A DNA stretch of 51,905 bases, from positions 1 through 51,905 of the forward strand of contig NZ_AUIS01000018.1 of the NCBI RefSeq assembly GCF_000423825.1, given 5' to 3'. How positions within the stretch are numbered: position 1 is the first letter of the stretch; every line of letters begins with the position of its first letter. This DNA is from Thermithiobacillus tepidarius DSM 3134 (GTDB taxonomy: Bacteria > Pseudomonadota > Gammaproteobacteria > Acidithiobacillales > Thermithiobacillaceae). This document shows positions 1-10,649 of the stretch, piece by piece. The position numbers and the translations under genes were made by a program. Under the pieces are notes generated by a model. That model did no database searches, was not told the origin of the DNA, and saw only the letters and a list, made by a program, of their open reading frames with translations.

Positions 1-189
1 TTTACCACTGCCGTCGATACCGGCGGCACGCAGATGCTGCTGCCCACCGTGGACGAATGCGGGCCCTGGGGGCAGCACGAGGTCTATTTGTGCGGCTCGC
101 CCGGCATGATCAACGCCGCCATCGAACTGCTGCGCTCCCACGGCACACCGCCGGAACATATCCACTTCGATGCCTTCACGCCGAACTGA
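1..189 (+). CDS. C-terminal end of a flavin/ferredoxin-type NAD(P)H reductase (partial)
   Basis: The gene enters from outside the window; the open frame starts at base 1 and stops with TGA at 187-189, giving the last 62 residues. The segment VYLCGSPGMINAAIELL is the nucleotide-binding end of the ferredoxin-NADP reductase fold, where C-G-x-P-x-M contacts NAD(P)H, and the protein ends in a short aromatic tail (HFDAFTPN). This matches NAD(P)H-flavin reductases and CDP-6-deoxy-glucoseen-reductase-like electron-transfer proteins. The FAD domain and any iron-sulfur domain lie upstream, so the exact subfamily cannot be decided. A hairpin terminator follows at 222-255. Confidence 0.75.
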   Translation, partial: FTTAVDTGGTQMLLPTVDECGPWGQHEVYLCGSPGMINAAIELLRSHGTPPEHIHFDAFTPN

Positions 190-221
190 AAGCCACGCAG
201 GGCCTTCTGACGGGATAAGCA

Positions 222-255
222 AAAGCGGCTTGGGCTCCGTTGCCCAAGCTGCTTT
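222..255 (+). terminator. Hairpin terminator after the reductase gene
   Basis: A 14-base stem (222-235 with 242-255, one G-T pair) closes a 6-base loop about 30 bases after the stop codon. The arms carry AAA and TTT at the base, and a short T-rich stretch (CATTTGG) follows. The position fits transcription ending after the reductase. Confidence 0.65.
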
Positions 256-329
256 CATTTGGTAGACACCCAAACTAGTCAACGTAGTCGGCCACACTCC
301 CCGCGGCTTGCCGAAGAAGTCCTTCGCTC

Positions 330-370
330 CCGAAGATGACTCTTTCCAAAGAGGGCGTCTTCGGTGTTTT
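330..370 (+). terminator. Second hairpin with T-rich tail
   Basis: An outer stem CCGAAGA/TCTTCGG (330-336 with 358-364) encloses an inner stem CTCTTT/AAAGAG (340-345 with 348-353), followed by TGTTTT. It may be a back-up terminator for rightward transcription, or lie at the end of the degraded regulator gene beside it. Bases 256-329 hold nothing I can recognise. Confidence 0.4.
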
Positions 371-382
371 GGGGCATCCCCG

Positions 383-639
383 CTAGGGGACAGGATCCGC
401 TGCCAGTTTGTTCACCCCAAGCCGGGCGGCAATGCCTAAGCGTGCGCGGAGCGCTGCGATCTCGGCCACTGACGGTGCGCCACCGTTGTCGCGCTGCTCA
501 TGGCGCCCCCGTCCGCAGCGCCGCTTCCACGAGCGCCAGCAGCTCTGGAGAGACCTTCTCGGCGGCCTCCACCTTGGATAGGTAGGGCTGCGACACGCCG
601 AGGCGGCGGGCCAGTTCCTTATGACGGAAAAACCAGCAT
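383..639 (-). pseudogene. Degraded XRE-type helix-turn-helix regulator remnant
   Basis: On the minus strand one frame reads HKELARRLGVSQPYLSKVEA, then about 20 more residues to a stop at 498-500. This is a typical XRE/Cro helix-turn-helix. No start codon lies in that frame. An ATG at 637-639 would open it with MLVF only if one base were removed near 626. After the stop, another frame continues to a TAG at 383-385 with a helical stretch (VAEIAALRARLGIAARL). I read this as a regulator or antitoxin broken by at least one and probably two frameshifts. It lies just beyond the 3' end of the tRNA gene, a common integration point. Confidence 0.45.
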
Positions 640-683
640 TTTCGTGGGCTTGCGGGGAGTTTGGACGAGGGCGGATGGGTGTG

Positions 684-760
<77 letters not shown>

Positions 761-821
761 GGATGGGATAAGCCGTTGAACTGCTTCGGGAACAAGGGAT
801 TGTAGCCCAAAGGCCGGGTGG

Positions 822-855
822 AAAAAACACCACCCGCCGGGAATCCGGCGGGTGG
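822..855 (-). terminator. Rho-independent terminator of the rpoD operon
   Basis: On the minus strand a GC-rich stem (CCACCCGCCGG with CCGGCGGGTGG and a short loop) is followed by TGTTTTTT. It lies 11 bases after the rpoD stop codon and is the strongest canonical terminator in this part of the window. Confidence 0.9.
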
Positions 856-866
856 CTTGGGTGGGT

Positions 867-2717
<1,851 letters not shown>

Positions 2718-2783
2718 GTATCCCTACCTCATCAACCAAAATGGAAACCGGTTTCCGGACCGGGCGGTGCCGAAGAACCGACC

Positions 2784-2812
2784 ATTATAACCAATTGCTA
2801 AAATATTCACAT
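2784..2812 (-). promoter_or_regulatory. Possible internal promoter of rpoD
   Basis: The gap between dnaG and rpoD is AT-rich and holds a perfect TATAAT (complement of 2784-2789). The region 17 bases further upstream (ATGTGA or TGTGAA) is a poor -35 match. An internal promoter here would allow rpoD to be expressed apart from dnaG, as known for this operon in other bacteria. Confidence 0.35.
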
Positions 2813-2835
2813 ACCTGCCCGCTGGCACGGCCCGC

Positions 2836-4590
2836 TCAGCTGCCGCGGCTGGGCCGGCGGCGTGGCATGAGCAGCAGGAATTCTTGAAGTTCTTCCGGGC
2901 TCAAGGGAGTATCCTTGCTGCCCGCGCGCTGCTTCAGCGCCTCGAAGCGCGCCTGCCGGGCCAGATGGTTCAGGGCCTCGACGCAACCCGCGATGTCCTT
3001 CTCCTGGTCATCCTCTTTCCATGCGAACTCGGCGGCCAGATTGCGGCTGGCCAAGCTGGCCAGCTTGGCCGCGGCCGGATCGTCCTCGAAACGGCTCAGG
3101 AGCATGGCAGTAGTGATATGCGGTGTCTCGAGAACGATATCAAGGGCCCGACAAAACAGAGGTATGCCGCGCTCTCCCAGGGTCTCCAGCCGCTGCCGGT
3201 CCACCTCCCGCCAAGCCGGATGGCCGGGGTGCTGCAGGAGCAGTGCCAAGCTGCGTCCCACCAAAGACAGGCGTACGGGCGCGGACCGGCGCACGGGGCG
3301 TTGCGGTCGAGGCTTATGACGGATTTGGATCGGCTCCAAGCCCACAAGTTCCCGCAAGCGCTGCTCGTACAGCACGCGCATGGGCCCGGTCGGCACCTTG
3401 TCGAGATAGGGTTTCGCCAAGCTGGCCAGGCGCGCGCGTCCATCCCGCTGCTGCAAATCCACCTGCTCGCTCAGGCGATCGAACAGATAATCGAGCGCCG
3501 GAGTGGCCTGGGACAGGCGCTGCAAGAAGGCATCCCGTCCCTGATGCCGGATCAGCGAATCGGGATCCTCGCCTTCGGGCAGGAACAGGAAGCGCAGCAG
3601 ACGGCCTTCCTGCAGGGCTTCCAGCGAGCCTTCCAGGGCCCGCCAGGCGGCCTCCCGGCCCGCCCGGTCCCCGTCGAAACAGAAAATGATTTCGGGCGCG
3701 GCACGGAATAAACGTTCCAGATGCGCGTTGGTTGTCGCGGTGCCGCTGGTGGCGACGGCGAAGGCGATATCTTGCTGGTGCAGGGCGATGACATCCATGT
3801 ACCCTTCCACCACGAGCACCCGCTGCTCGGCCCGGATGGCCTCGCGGGCCTGGTGGAAACCGTACAGCACCTCACTTTTGTGATATAGCTGAGTTTCCGG
3901 GGAATTCAAGTACTTGGGCTGCTTGTCCCCGTCGATGACCCGCCCCCCGAAGCCGATGATGCGGCCGCGATGATCCCAGATGGGGAAGATGATGCGGTCG
4001 CGGAAGCGATCGTAGTAGCCGTCCCCCCGCTCGCGGGCGACGACCAGCCCGTTGGCGAGCAGCCTTTCGCGTCCGCTCTGGTTTCTGCCGAGCTGCTGCA
4101 GGAGAAAGTCCCAGCGGGCCGGGGCATAGCCCAGGGCGAAGCGCTCGATCGTGGCGTCGTCGAGGCCGCGCCGGCGCAGGTACTCCCGGGCTTGCGGCGA
4201 CTCGCGCAGGCTCTGCTGGAAGAGACGGGTGGCGGCCTCCAGCTGTTCCAGCAGATCCCGATGGCTTTCCGTGCTGGCCACCGTCTTGCCGTTGTCGGCG
4301 GGCAGGGGGAGTCCCGCGGCCTGGGCCAGGTCGCCGATGGCTTCCGGGAAGGACAGCCGCTCGTATTCCATGAGGAATCGGATGGCGTTGCCGTGGGCAT
4401 GGCAGCCGAAGCAATAGTAGATCTGCTTGTCGGGGCTGACGTGAAAGGAGGGGGTTTTTTCCTGGTGGAAGGGGCAGCGGGCCACGTAGTCCTTGCCGGC
4501 CTTCTTCAGCGGCACGCGCGCATCGATGAGGTTCACCAGGTCGGTGCGCGCCAGGACCTCGTCGATGAAGGATTGGGGGATCAGGCCCAT
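2836..4590 (-). CDS. dnaG: DNA primase DnaG
   Basis: DnaG makes RNA primers for replication. The N-terminal CHC2 zinc-binding domain is intact (C39, H42, C60, C63). The Toprim catalytic core follows from about residue 255, with the acidic motif VEGYMD and the metal-binding FCFDGDRAG. The C-terminal third is the variable DnaB-interacting domain. At 584 residues it is near the family's usual size. Its ATG overlaps the mutS2 stop codon as TGATG (4588-4592), so translation is probably coupled. Confidence 0.97.
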   Translation of the reverse strand: MGLIPQSFIDEVLARTDLVNLIDARVPLKKAGKDYVARCPFHQEKTPSFHVSPDKQIYYCFGCHAHGNAIRFLMEYERLSFPEAIGDLAQAAGLPLPADNGKTVASTESHRDLLEQLEAATRLFQQSLRESPQAREYLRRRGLDDATIERFALGYAPARWDFLLQQLGRNQSGRERLLANGLVVARERGDGYYDRFRDRIIFPIWDHRGRIIGFGGRVIDGDKQPKYLNSPETQLYHKSEVLYGFHQAREAIRAEQRVLVVEGYMDVIALHQQDIAFAVATSGTATTNAHLERLFRAAPEIIFCFDGDRAGREAAWRALEGSLEALQEGRLLRFLFLPEGEDPDSLIRHQGRDAFLQRLSQATPALDYLFDRLSEQVDLQQRDGRARLASLAKPYLDKVPTGPMRVLYEQRLRELVGLEPIQIRHKPRPQRPVRRSAPVRLSLVGRSLALLLQHPGHPAWREVDRQRLETLGERGIPLFCRALDIVLETPHITTAMLLSRFEDDPAAAKLASLASRNLAAEFAWKEDDQEKDIAGCVEALNHLARQARFEALKQRAGSKDTPLSPEELQEFLLLMPRRRPSRGS

Positions 4591-6914
4591 CAGCTGAGTT
4601 CCAGTTCGGTCACGCCCGCGCCGCCTCGTTCCGGGCGGGCCATGGCGAAGGACTTGACGCGCGGGTCGGCCCGCAGTACGGCGCGCACCATCTCGGCCAG
4701 CACGCCGTTGCCGGTGCCGTGCAGGATGCTGACCTGGGTCAAGCCGTGGGCGCGCGCCTCATCCAGGTAGCGTAGCAGATTCTCTTCGGCCTCGTCCCGC
4801 CGTTGTCCGCGCAGGTCCAGCTGCAGGCGCGGTTCGGCGGCCGGCCGGCTGACGGTGGCCGCGCGCTCCTCTTTGGGCAGCTGCAGGCCGCTCTTGGGCT
4901 CGAACTGGTCCAGGCGGCCCCAGAGCTGCTTGCCGCGCGCACTCACCTGGATGCGATTGTGCTCGGCATCCACCTGCAGCACCGTGGCCGGCAGCCGGTA
5001 GGGGTGGAAGAGGCCCACGTCGCCCGGCTGGGGAAGGCGAGAAGGTTGCTGCGGCCGGGTGGCGGGCTTTTTGCCCTGGAAGCGGGCATCGAGTTCATTC
5101 AGGCTTTGGGCGGCGCCGGTGGTGTCGCGGCCGGTCTTCAGCTGCTGGATGCGCTGCTTGACCTGGCGTCGCGCCTGGCCGAGGGTATCCTGCCACTCGC
5201 GCCGCGCCTCTTCGTAGGCGCGCTCGCGGGCGGCGGCTGCGGCCTGGCGGTCCGCTTCGGCGGCCTGCCGAGCGGCGGTTGTCGCCGCTTCGGCCGCGGC
5301 CGCGGCCTGGCGGGCGTCGGCGGCTTCGTTCAGAATGCGATCCCGCTCGCGCACCAGCCGGTCCACGGCGCTTTCCTGCTCTTGCAGCAGGACGCGCGCC
5401 CGCCCGGTGATCTCCTCGGGCAGTGCCAGCCGCTGGGCGATGTCGATGGCGTGGCTTTCGCCGCTGCGGCCCAACTGCAGCTGGTGGGTCGGGCGCAGGG
5501 CCTCGACGTCGAAGCGCATGCTGGCGACCTGCACGCCGGGGCGATTCAGGGCGTAGTGCTTGAGGGCCTCCAGATGGGTGGTGATCAGGCTCAGGCTGTT
5601 GCGCTGGCACAGGGCTTCGGCCACGGCCGTGCCCAGGGCCCCGCCCTCGCGCGGGTCGGTGCCGGAGCCGAGCTCGTCCAGGAGCACCAGGCTGTCGGCG
5701 TCGGCCTGCTCCAGCACCAGCCGCAGCCGCAGCAGCTGGGCGGAAAAGGTGGAGAGGTTGTGCTCGATGCTCTGCTCGTCGCCGATGACGGTCAGGATGC
5801 GGCCGAACCAGCCGCAGCGCCCCCGGGCGGGAATGGGCAGGCCCAGGTAGGCCATGACGTGCACGAGGCCCACGCTTTTCAGGAGGACGGTCTTGCCGCC
5901 AGTGTTGGGACCGGTGACGATCAGCTGGCGCAGCGCCTCGCCCAGCGCCAGATCGGCGGGCACCACTTGGCCCGGTCCCAGCTGCAGGCAGAGCAGGGGG
6001 TGGCGCAAGGTGCGCAGATCGAAGGCCGGGCGGGCGTCGATCTCGGGCAGCTCGCCGCCGTAGCCGCGCGCCAGCAGCAGGCCGGCGCGCACGCCGTCGA
6101 GGCGGCCGATCTCCGTCAGCATGGGCAGCAGGGCGGGCGCGGCCTCGCCGACGGCGGCGGTGAGCGCTCGCAGGATGCGCACCACTTCCGCGCGCTCGTC
6201 CTGCTGCTGGGTAATCAACTGGTTGTTGAGGTCGATGACGTCCAGCGGTTCGATGAAGAGGGTTTCGCCGCTGGCGGAGCGGTCATGGACGATGCCCTTG
6301 ACGCGGCCCTTGTGGGTGGCGCGCAGGGGCAGCACGTAGCGCTCGGCGCGCAGGGTGACGAGCTGCTCCTGCCAGGCATCGGCCAGGTCGCCGCGGCCGA
6401 GCAGCTGCTGGAGCAGGCTGCGGATCTCGCGGCGGGTGCTCTGGATCTGGCGGCGCAGGCGGGCCAAGTCCGGAGAGGCCTGGTCGCGCACTTGGCCGTC
6501 CTCGTCCAGGCTTTGGCGCAGCCGCTCCGCCAAAGCGGCGGGCGCTTGCAGCTGCTGGCCCAAGGCACGCAGCGGGTTCTCGGGAGCGGCGTGTTCCAGG
6601 GCGGCGCGGTAGTCGCGCAGGGCGTCCAGCACGACGCGGACGTCCAGCAGGTCGCCGGCTTCCAGCCAGGCGCCCGGGCGCTGGGCGGCGCTGAGATGGG
6701 GACGGATGTCGGGCAAGGCATGGGCGGGCAGGTCCTCGCCCAGGCGCTGAAGGTCCAGCAGGGCCTCGCTCCAGTGCAGCCGCTCGCGGGCCTCGGTCAG
6801 GATGGCGGCGGGCTGCAACGCGGCCACATGGTCGCGGCCGTAGCAGTGGCTGACGTGTTCCAGCCAGTGGGCACGCAGGGCGGGGAGATCGAGACTGTCC
6901 AGGTGGGTGTGCAT
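4590..6914 (-). CDS. mutS2: MutS2 ATPase/endonuclease with Smr domain
   Basis: MutS2 proteins carry the MutS-type ATPase but not the mismatch-recognition domains. Known family members suppress recombination or rescue collided ribosomes. The 774-residue product shows the MutS core and clamp, Walker A GPNTGGKTVLLKS (about residue 340), the Walker B region LVLLDELGSGTDPREGGALG, a long Ala/Arg/Glu-rich coiled coil (about 520-600), and a C-terminal Smr nuclease domain from about 693 (LDLRGQRRDEAEENL...HGTGNGVL). The LDLR and HGxG motifs of Smr are present. Its place between yqeY and dnaG is unusual. No clear ribosome-binding site precedes the chosen ATG. Confidence 0.95.
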   Translation of the reverse strand: MHTHLDSLDLPALRAHWLEHVSHCYGRDHVAALQPAAILTEARERLHWSEALLDLQRLGEDLPAHALPDIRPHLSAAQRPGAWLEAGDLLDVRVVLDALRDYRAALEHAAPENPLRALGQQLQAPAALAERLRQSLDEDGQVRDQASPDLARLRRQIQSTRREIRSLLQQLLGRGDLADAWQEQLVTLRAERYVLPLRATHKGRVKGIVHDRSASGETLFIEPLDVIDLNNQLITQQQDERAEVVRILRALTAAVGEAAPALLPMLTEIGRLDGVRAGLLLARGYGGELPEIDARPAFDLRTLRHPLLCLQLGPGQVVPADLALGEALRQLIVTGPNTGGKTVLLKSVGLVHVMAYLGLPIPARGRCGWFGRILTVIGDEQSIEHNLSTFSAQLLRLRLVLEQADADSLVLLDELGSGTDPREGGALGTAVAEALCQRNSLSLITTHLEALKHYALNRPGVQVASMRFDVEALRPTHQLQLGRSGESHAIDIAQRLALPEEITGRARVLLQEQESAVDRLVRERDRILNEAADARQAAAAAEAATTAARQAAEADRQAAAAARERAYEEARREWQDTLGQARRQVKQRIQQLKTGRDTTGAAQSLNELDARFQGKKPATRPQQPSRLPQPGDVGLFHPYRLPATVLQVDAEHNRIQVSARGKQLWGRLDQFEPKSGLQLPKEERAATVSRPAAEPRLQLDLRGQRRDEAEENLLRYLDEARAHGLTQVSILHGTGNGVLAEMVRAVLRADPRVKSFAMARPERGGAGVTELELS

Positions 6915-6951
6915 GGCCAGACAGGAATGCCCGGCGGATCCGGACAGGGGC

Positions 6952-7404
6952 TCAGGAAAGACCGGCTAAGTACGCCTTGACTTTGGCGCTGACCTGGCCC
7001 ATGTCCGCCCGGCCCTGGAGGGTGGGGCGCAGCTGACCGATGACCTTGCCCATGTCCTTGGGGCCTTCGGCCCCGGTCTCGGCGACGGCGGCCTCGATCA
7101 GGGCATCGATCTGCGCCTCGGACAGGGGCTCGGGCAGGTAGCCCTGCAGCAGCGCGGCTTCGGCGAGCTCCTTGTCGGCCAACTCCTGGCGGCCGGCATC
7201 CGTATACTGGCCGGCTGCGTCCTTGCGCTGCTTGATGAGCTTCTCGACGACGCCGAGCACCTGCTCGTCGTTGAGCTCGATGCGCTCGTCCACCTCGCGC
7301 TGCTTGATGGCCGCCAGCAGCATGCGGATGGTGAGCAGGCGCTCACTGTCCTTGGCCCGCATGGCGGCCTTCATGTCTTCGGTGATACGGGCCTTGAGGC
7401 TCAT
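6952..7404 (-). CDS. yqeY: GatB/YqeY domain protein
   Basis: This 150-residue protein is the free-standing form of the helical domain found at the C terminus of the GatB amidotransferase subunit, thought to interact with tRNA. Recognisable segments are the N-terminal MSLKARITEDMKAAMRAKD, the RLLTIRMLLAAIKQREVD helix, and the C-terminal GKVIGQLRP with GRADMGQVSAKVK. It follows rpsU by 4 bases, the usual order in this operon. Its role in cells is not well established. Confidence 0.93.
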   Translation of the reverse strand: MSLKARITEDMKAAMRAKDSERLLTIRMLLAAIKQREVDERIELNDEQVLGVVEKLIKQRKDAAGQYTDAGRQELADKELAEAALLQGYLPEPLSEAQIDALIEAAVAETGAEGPKDMGKVIGQLRPTLQGRADMGQVSAKVKAYLAGLS

Positions 7405-7408
7405 GCTT

Positions 7409-7624
7409 TCAGTACATGCGCACCAGACGCTGCTGCTGACGGCGCAGGCGCTTCAGGGTGCGCTTGCGGGCCGCGGCGGCCTTGCGCTTGCGCTCTTCCG
7501 TGGGCTTTTCGTAGAACTCGCGGCGACGGACTTCGGACAGCACGCCGGCTTTTTCGCAGGAGCGCTTGAAGCGGCGGAGGGCAACTTCAAAGGGTTCGTT
7601 TTCTTTCACTCGAACAGTAGGCAT
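7409..7624 (-). CDS. rpsU: 30S ribosomal protein S21
   Basis: The 71-residue, strongly basic protein ([20 protein letters not shown]... with repeated KRK and RRQQQR) is S21, which lies near the 3' end of 16S rRNA and helps translation initiation. It is the first gene of the macromolecular synthesis operon. The ATG is preceded by AAAGGTGA, and a perfect sigma70 promoter lies about 57 bases upstream of the start codon. Confidence 0.98.
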   Translation of the reverse strand: MPTVRVKENEPFEVALRRFKRSCEKAGVLSEVRRREFYEKPTEERKRKAAAARKRTLKRLRRQQQRLVRMY

Positions 7625-7680
7625 GAATCGCGTTCACCTTTCGTTGAAAATTGGCGCCAATGGCTTTCCGGAAAGGCGGG

Positions 7681-7709
7681 ATTATAGGCATGTGCCCTTT
7701 GAGTGTCAA
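7681..7709 (-). promoter_or_regulatory. Consensus sigma-70 promoter of the rpsU operon
   Basis: On the minus strand TTGACA (complement of 7704-7709) and TATAAT (complement of 7681-7686) are separated by exactly 17 bases, a full match to the consensus. Transcription would start near 7674, giving an untranslated leader of about 50 bases before rpsU. It would drive rpsU, yqeY, mutS2, dnaG and rpoD. Confidence 0.85.
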
Positions 7710-7848
7710 AAGACTTTGGTACGATCGGCCGGATGGACGCCGCCCTGTCCTTCGACCTTTGCAGGATGCCAGGACAAGAACGCTTGCCGCCGGGGCTTGT
7801 CTCAGTGGAGACATTGACCCGGAATGGCTCAAGGGCAACAATGCGGCT

Positions 7849-8853
7849 ATGCAGGTATTAGGAATAGAAAGCTCTTGCGACGAGTCGGGGGTGGCGCTGT
7901 TCGATACGGAACGCGGTCTCCTGGCCCACGCCTTGTTCAGTCAGATCCCCATTCATCAGGCCTACGGCGGCGTCGTGCCCGAACTGGCGTCGCGTGACCA
8001 CGTCCGGCGTCTGCCCGGCCTCATCCGCCAGGTGCTGGGCGAGGCGGGCGTGCAGCGGCCCGATGCCGTGGCCGTGACCGCCGGCCCCGGTCTCATCGGC
8101 GCGCTGCTGGTGGGCGCCACGCTGGGACGCACCCTGGCCTACGGCTGGGGCGTGCCCATCATCGGCGTGCACCATCTGGAAGGCCATCTGCTGGCGCCCA
8201 TGCTGGAGCCGGACCCGCCGCCCTTCCCATTCATCGCCCTGCTGGTCTCCGGCGGCCACACCATGCTGATCCGCGTGGACGGCATCGGGCGCTATACTTT
8301 ATTAGGAGAGAGCCTGGACGACGCCGCCGGCGAAGCCTTCGACAAGACCGCCAAGCTGCTGCAGCTGGGCTATCCCGGCGGACCGGCCATCAGCACCCGG
8401 GCCGAGCAAGGCGACCCGGCGGCGGTGTCCCTGCCGCGGCCCATGCTCGACCGGCCCGGGCTGGATTTCAGCTTCAGCGGCCTCAAGACGGCGGTGCTGC
8501 ACCAGGTGCGCCAATGGACGGCGCCGGGCACGCCGCAGCAGGTCGCCGATTTGGCCGCCTCGTTCCAGGAGGCGGTGGTGGAAACGCTCTTCGTCAAGTG
8601 CCAGCGCGCCTTGCGCGACAGCGGCTTGCAGCGCTTGGTGGTGGCGGGCGGAGTGGGCGCCAACCGGCGCCTGCGCGAGCGGCTGAAGCAGTTGCCGGCG
8701 GAGGTCTATTATCCCCGCCCCGAGTTCTGCACGGACAACGGCGCCATGATCGCCCTGGCCGGTGCCCTGCGCCTCCAGGCGGGCGAACACGCCTCGCCGG
8801 ATTTCTGCGTGCGGGCCCGCTGGCCATTGGAGCAATTGGGGGTTCCCGCATGA
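7849..8853 (+). CDS. tsaD: tRNA N6-threonylcarbamoyladenosine transferase TsaD
   Basis: TsaD transfers the threonylcarbamoyl group to A37 of tRNAs that read ANN codons. The 334-residue protein has the ASKHA fold: phosphate loop [13 protein letters not shown] (5-17), metal ligands H109 and H113 in HLEGH, SGGHT, and SFSGLKTAV, with a C-terminal metal-binding TDNGAMIA. The longer open frame begins at 7651, but family length and the typical [12 protein letters not shown] start indicate the ATG at 7849. It is divergent from rpsU, the usual arrangement. Its stop overlaps the next start as ATGA. Confidence 0.97.
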   Translation: MQVLGIESSCDESGVALFDTERGLLAHALFSQIPIHQAYGGVVPELASRDHVRRLPGLIRQVLGEAGVQRPDAVAVTAGPGLIGALLVGATLGRTLAYGWGVPIIGVHHLEGHLLAPMLEPDPPPFPFIALLVSGGHTMLIRVDGIGRYTLLGESLDDAAGEAFDKTAKLLQLGYPGGPAISTRAEQGDPAAVSLPRPMLDRPGLDFSFSGLKTAVLHQVRQWTAPGTPQQVADLAASFQEAVVETLFVKCQRALRDSGLQRLVVAGGVGANRRLRERLKQLPAEVYYPRPEFCTDNGAMIALAGALRLQAGEHASPDFCVRARWPLEQLGVPA

Positions 8854-9374
8854 GAGACACGGTCAGTGAAGAATCGTTGATTCAGGCACGGGTGTTGTCG
8901 GATGAGGACTTCCGGGAAGGGCTGGACTGGCAGCAGGTGGGCAGGCTGCCGGAAGCCATCCGCTGCTACCAGCGCTCCCTGACGCACGAGGAAAGCGCGG
9001 TGGTCTGGACCTTCATGGGCTGGGCGTTGGCCGAGAGCGGCGACCATCACGCCGCCATCGCCGCCTGCAAGAAAGCGATCAAGCTCGATCCCGAGTTCGG
9101 TCATGCCTGGAACGATCTGGGCGCCTATTTCATGGAGACCGGCCGGGTGGACGAGGCCCTCTTCGCCCTCAAACGCGCCCTGAAATCCAAGTATTTCGAC
9201 GCGCCGCATCTGGCGTACATGAACCTGGCCCGCTACTACCTGCACCAAGGCAAGCTGCGCCGCGCCCTGGATGCGGCCAAGTCCGCCCAGGATCTCTCAC
9301 CCGGCTACCGCCCGGCCATCAAGCTGGCGGAGTGGATCCGCGAGCGGATGGAGGAGTGGAACATCTGGGATTAG
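8850..9374 (+). CDS. Tetratricopeptide (TPR) repeat protein
   Basis: The 174-residue product contains at least three TPR-like helical pairs (about 25-58, 59-92, 98-135), with the alternating small/large pattern of [41 protein letters not shown] and [21 protein letters not shown]. No signal peptide or membrane segment is visible, so it is probably a cytosolic scaffold. The ATG overlaps the tsaD stop codon (ATGA), which implies co-translation with tsaD. The function is not known. Confidence 0.8.
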   Translation: MRDTVSEESLIQARVLSDEDFREGLDWQQVGRLPEAIRCYQRSLTHEESAVVWTFMGWALAESGDHHAAIAACKKAIKLDPEFGHAWNDLGAYFMETGRVDEALFALKRALKSKYFDAPHLAYMNLARYYLHQGKLRRALDAAKSAQDLSPGYRPAIKLAEWIRERMEEWNIWD

Positions 9375-9427
9375 TCGCGCAGCCGGCTGCCGGTCCGCTC
9401 ACCGCGACGCGCGCGCACGCCGGGGTG

Positions 9428-9850
9428 CTACCAACTGATCGACCGGGTGCTGTCGTCGAAAAGCGCGGCGCCGGTGACGTCCGGGTTGCCCTTCCTTATC
9501 CCTTGCAGCAGATCGTCGTCCTTCATGCCCAACTGTTCCATGCAGTGCTGGCAGGCAATCACCTTGCCGCCGCCGGCGATGAAGGCCTTGAGCATGCCCG
9601 GGGCCTTGCTGCCCGCCCTTGGCGTTGCCTTGGCAGCGGCCAGGCGGGTGCCCTCCAGGTTCAGGAAAATGACCACCGGATGGCCGTTTTTCAGCTGACG
9701 TTGCGCAAAGGTCAGCGCCATCTCGGCGCGATGGGGCGCATCGGAGGACAGGTTGACGAACAAACCGGCCTTGTCGGCAGCCCAGGCGGGGCTGTTGAGC
9801 ATGGCCGCGCCGAGGATGATCCACAGGAAAAGACGCACAAGCTTTGCCAT
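9428..9850 (-). CDS. Secreted DsrE-family protein
   Basis: The 140-residue protein starts with a signal peptide (MAKLVRLFLWIILGAAM...PAWA, about 1-24) followed by a DsrE/DsrF-like fold: GLFVNLSSDAPHRAEMALTFAQ, then HPVVIFLNLEG, then GGKVIACQHCMEQLGM. DsrE-fold proteins are linked to sulfur transfer, and this one has two cysteines in CQHC. The longer frame starts at 9925, but GGAGGTCATC in front of the ATG at 9850 decides the start. It lies tail-to-tail with the TPR gene. The substrate is unknown. Confidence 0.8.
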   Translation of the reverse strand: MAKLVRLFLWIILGAAMLNSPAWAADKAGLFVNLSSDAPHRAEMALTFAQRQLKNGHPVVIFLNLEGTRLAAAKATPRAGSKAPGMLKAFIAGGGKVIACQHCMEQLGMKDDDLLQGIRKGNPDVTGAALFDDSTRSISW

Positions 9851-9978
9851 GATGACCTCCTCGTCGAAGGATGAGTTCAGCACAGTACCCGTGCTCCCGC
9901 GGCTGGTGTCGGGTGGTGCCGCCAAGCCAGTGTAGCGCGTTCACCCGCGCAGGGAAATGGATGCCGGCCTGTGCAGAC

Positions 9979-10569
9979 TCAGGCCTTCTCGCCGATGCGC
10001 TTTTCCGTTCCCGCCAGGATGCGTTGGATGTTGCCCTGATGCCGCCATAGAAGCAGCAGGGCCAGCACCATGGCCAGGGTGAGGTAGGGCGCACCCGGCA
10101 GCAGCCAATGGCTGAGCAGCGGCGCGCTCACTGCGGCGCTCAGGGCGGCCAGGGAGGAGATGCGGAAGAGCAGGGCCACGGTGAGCCACACGGCCGCCAA
10201 GGCCAGCGCCAGCGGCACGGACAGGGCGAGATAGACGCCGAGGCCGGTGGCCACGCCCTTGCCGCCGCGGAAACCGAAGAAAACGGGAAAGAGGTGGCCG
10301 AGAAAGGCCGCCAGCGCCACCGCCGCCAGATCCCAGCCATCCAGCCCCAGGCCGCGGGCCAGCCATACCGGAATGGCGCCCTTCAGCAGGTCGCCCAGCA
10401 GGGTCAGCGCGGCGGCTTTCTTGCCCGCCATGCGCAGCACGTTGGTGGCGCCGGGGTTGCCGGAGCCCAGGCTGCGGGGGTCGGGCAGCCGCAGGGCGCG
10501 GGCGACCAGGACAGCGGTGGTGATGGAACCGATGAGATAGGCGACGACGACGAGTATGGCGGTCTGCAT
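9979..10569 (-). CDS. plsY: Glycerol-3-phosphate acyltransferase PlsY
   Basis: PlsY transfers the acyl group from acyl-phosphate to glycerol-3-phosphate, the first step of phospholipid synthesis, in the inner membrane. The 196-residue protein has about five hydrophobic segments and the family motifs SLGSGNPGATNVLR, GFRGGKGVATGLGVYLAL and WRHQGNIQRILAGTEKR. The chosen ATG (10569) puts the first membrane helix directly at the N terminus, as in the family; a start 12 codons earlier (10605) is possible but adds a polar extension. It is divergent from folB. Confidence 0.95.
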   Translation of the reverse strand: MQTAILVVVAYLIGSITTAVLVARALRLPDPRSLGSGNPGATNVLRMAGKKAAALTLLGDLLKGAIPVWLARGLGLDGWDLAAVALAAFLGHLFPVFFGFRGGKGVATGLGVYLALSVPLALALAAVWLTVALLFRISSLAALSAAVSAPLLSHWLLPGAPYLTLAMVLALLLLWRHQGNIQRILAGTEKRIGEKA

Positions 10570-10649
10570 CCGCTCATTGGAACGGTTCGCGGGGGGTGTC
10601 GTCAAGGTCTGAATCGCTTATAGTGTCCGCCTCACAGGAGGAGGGATGC

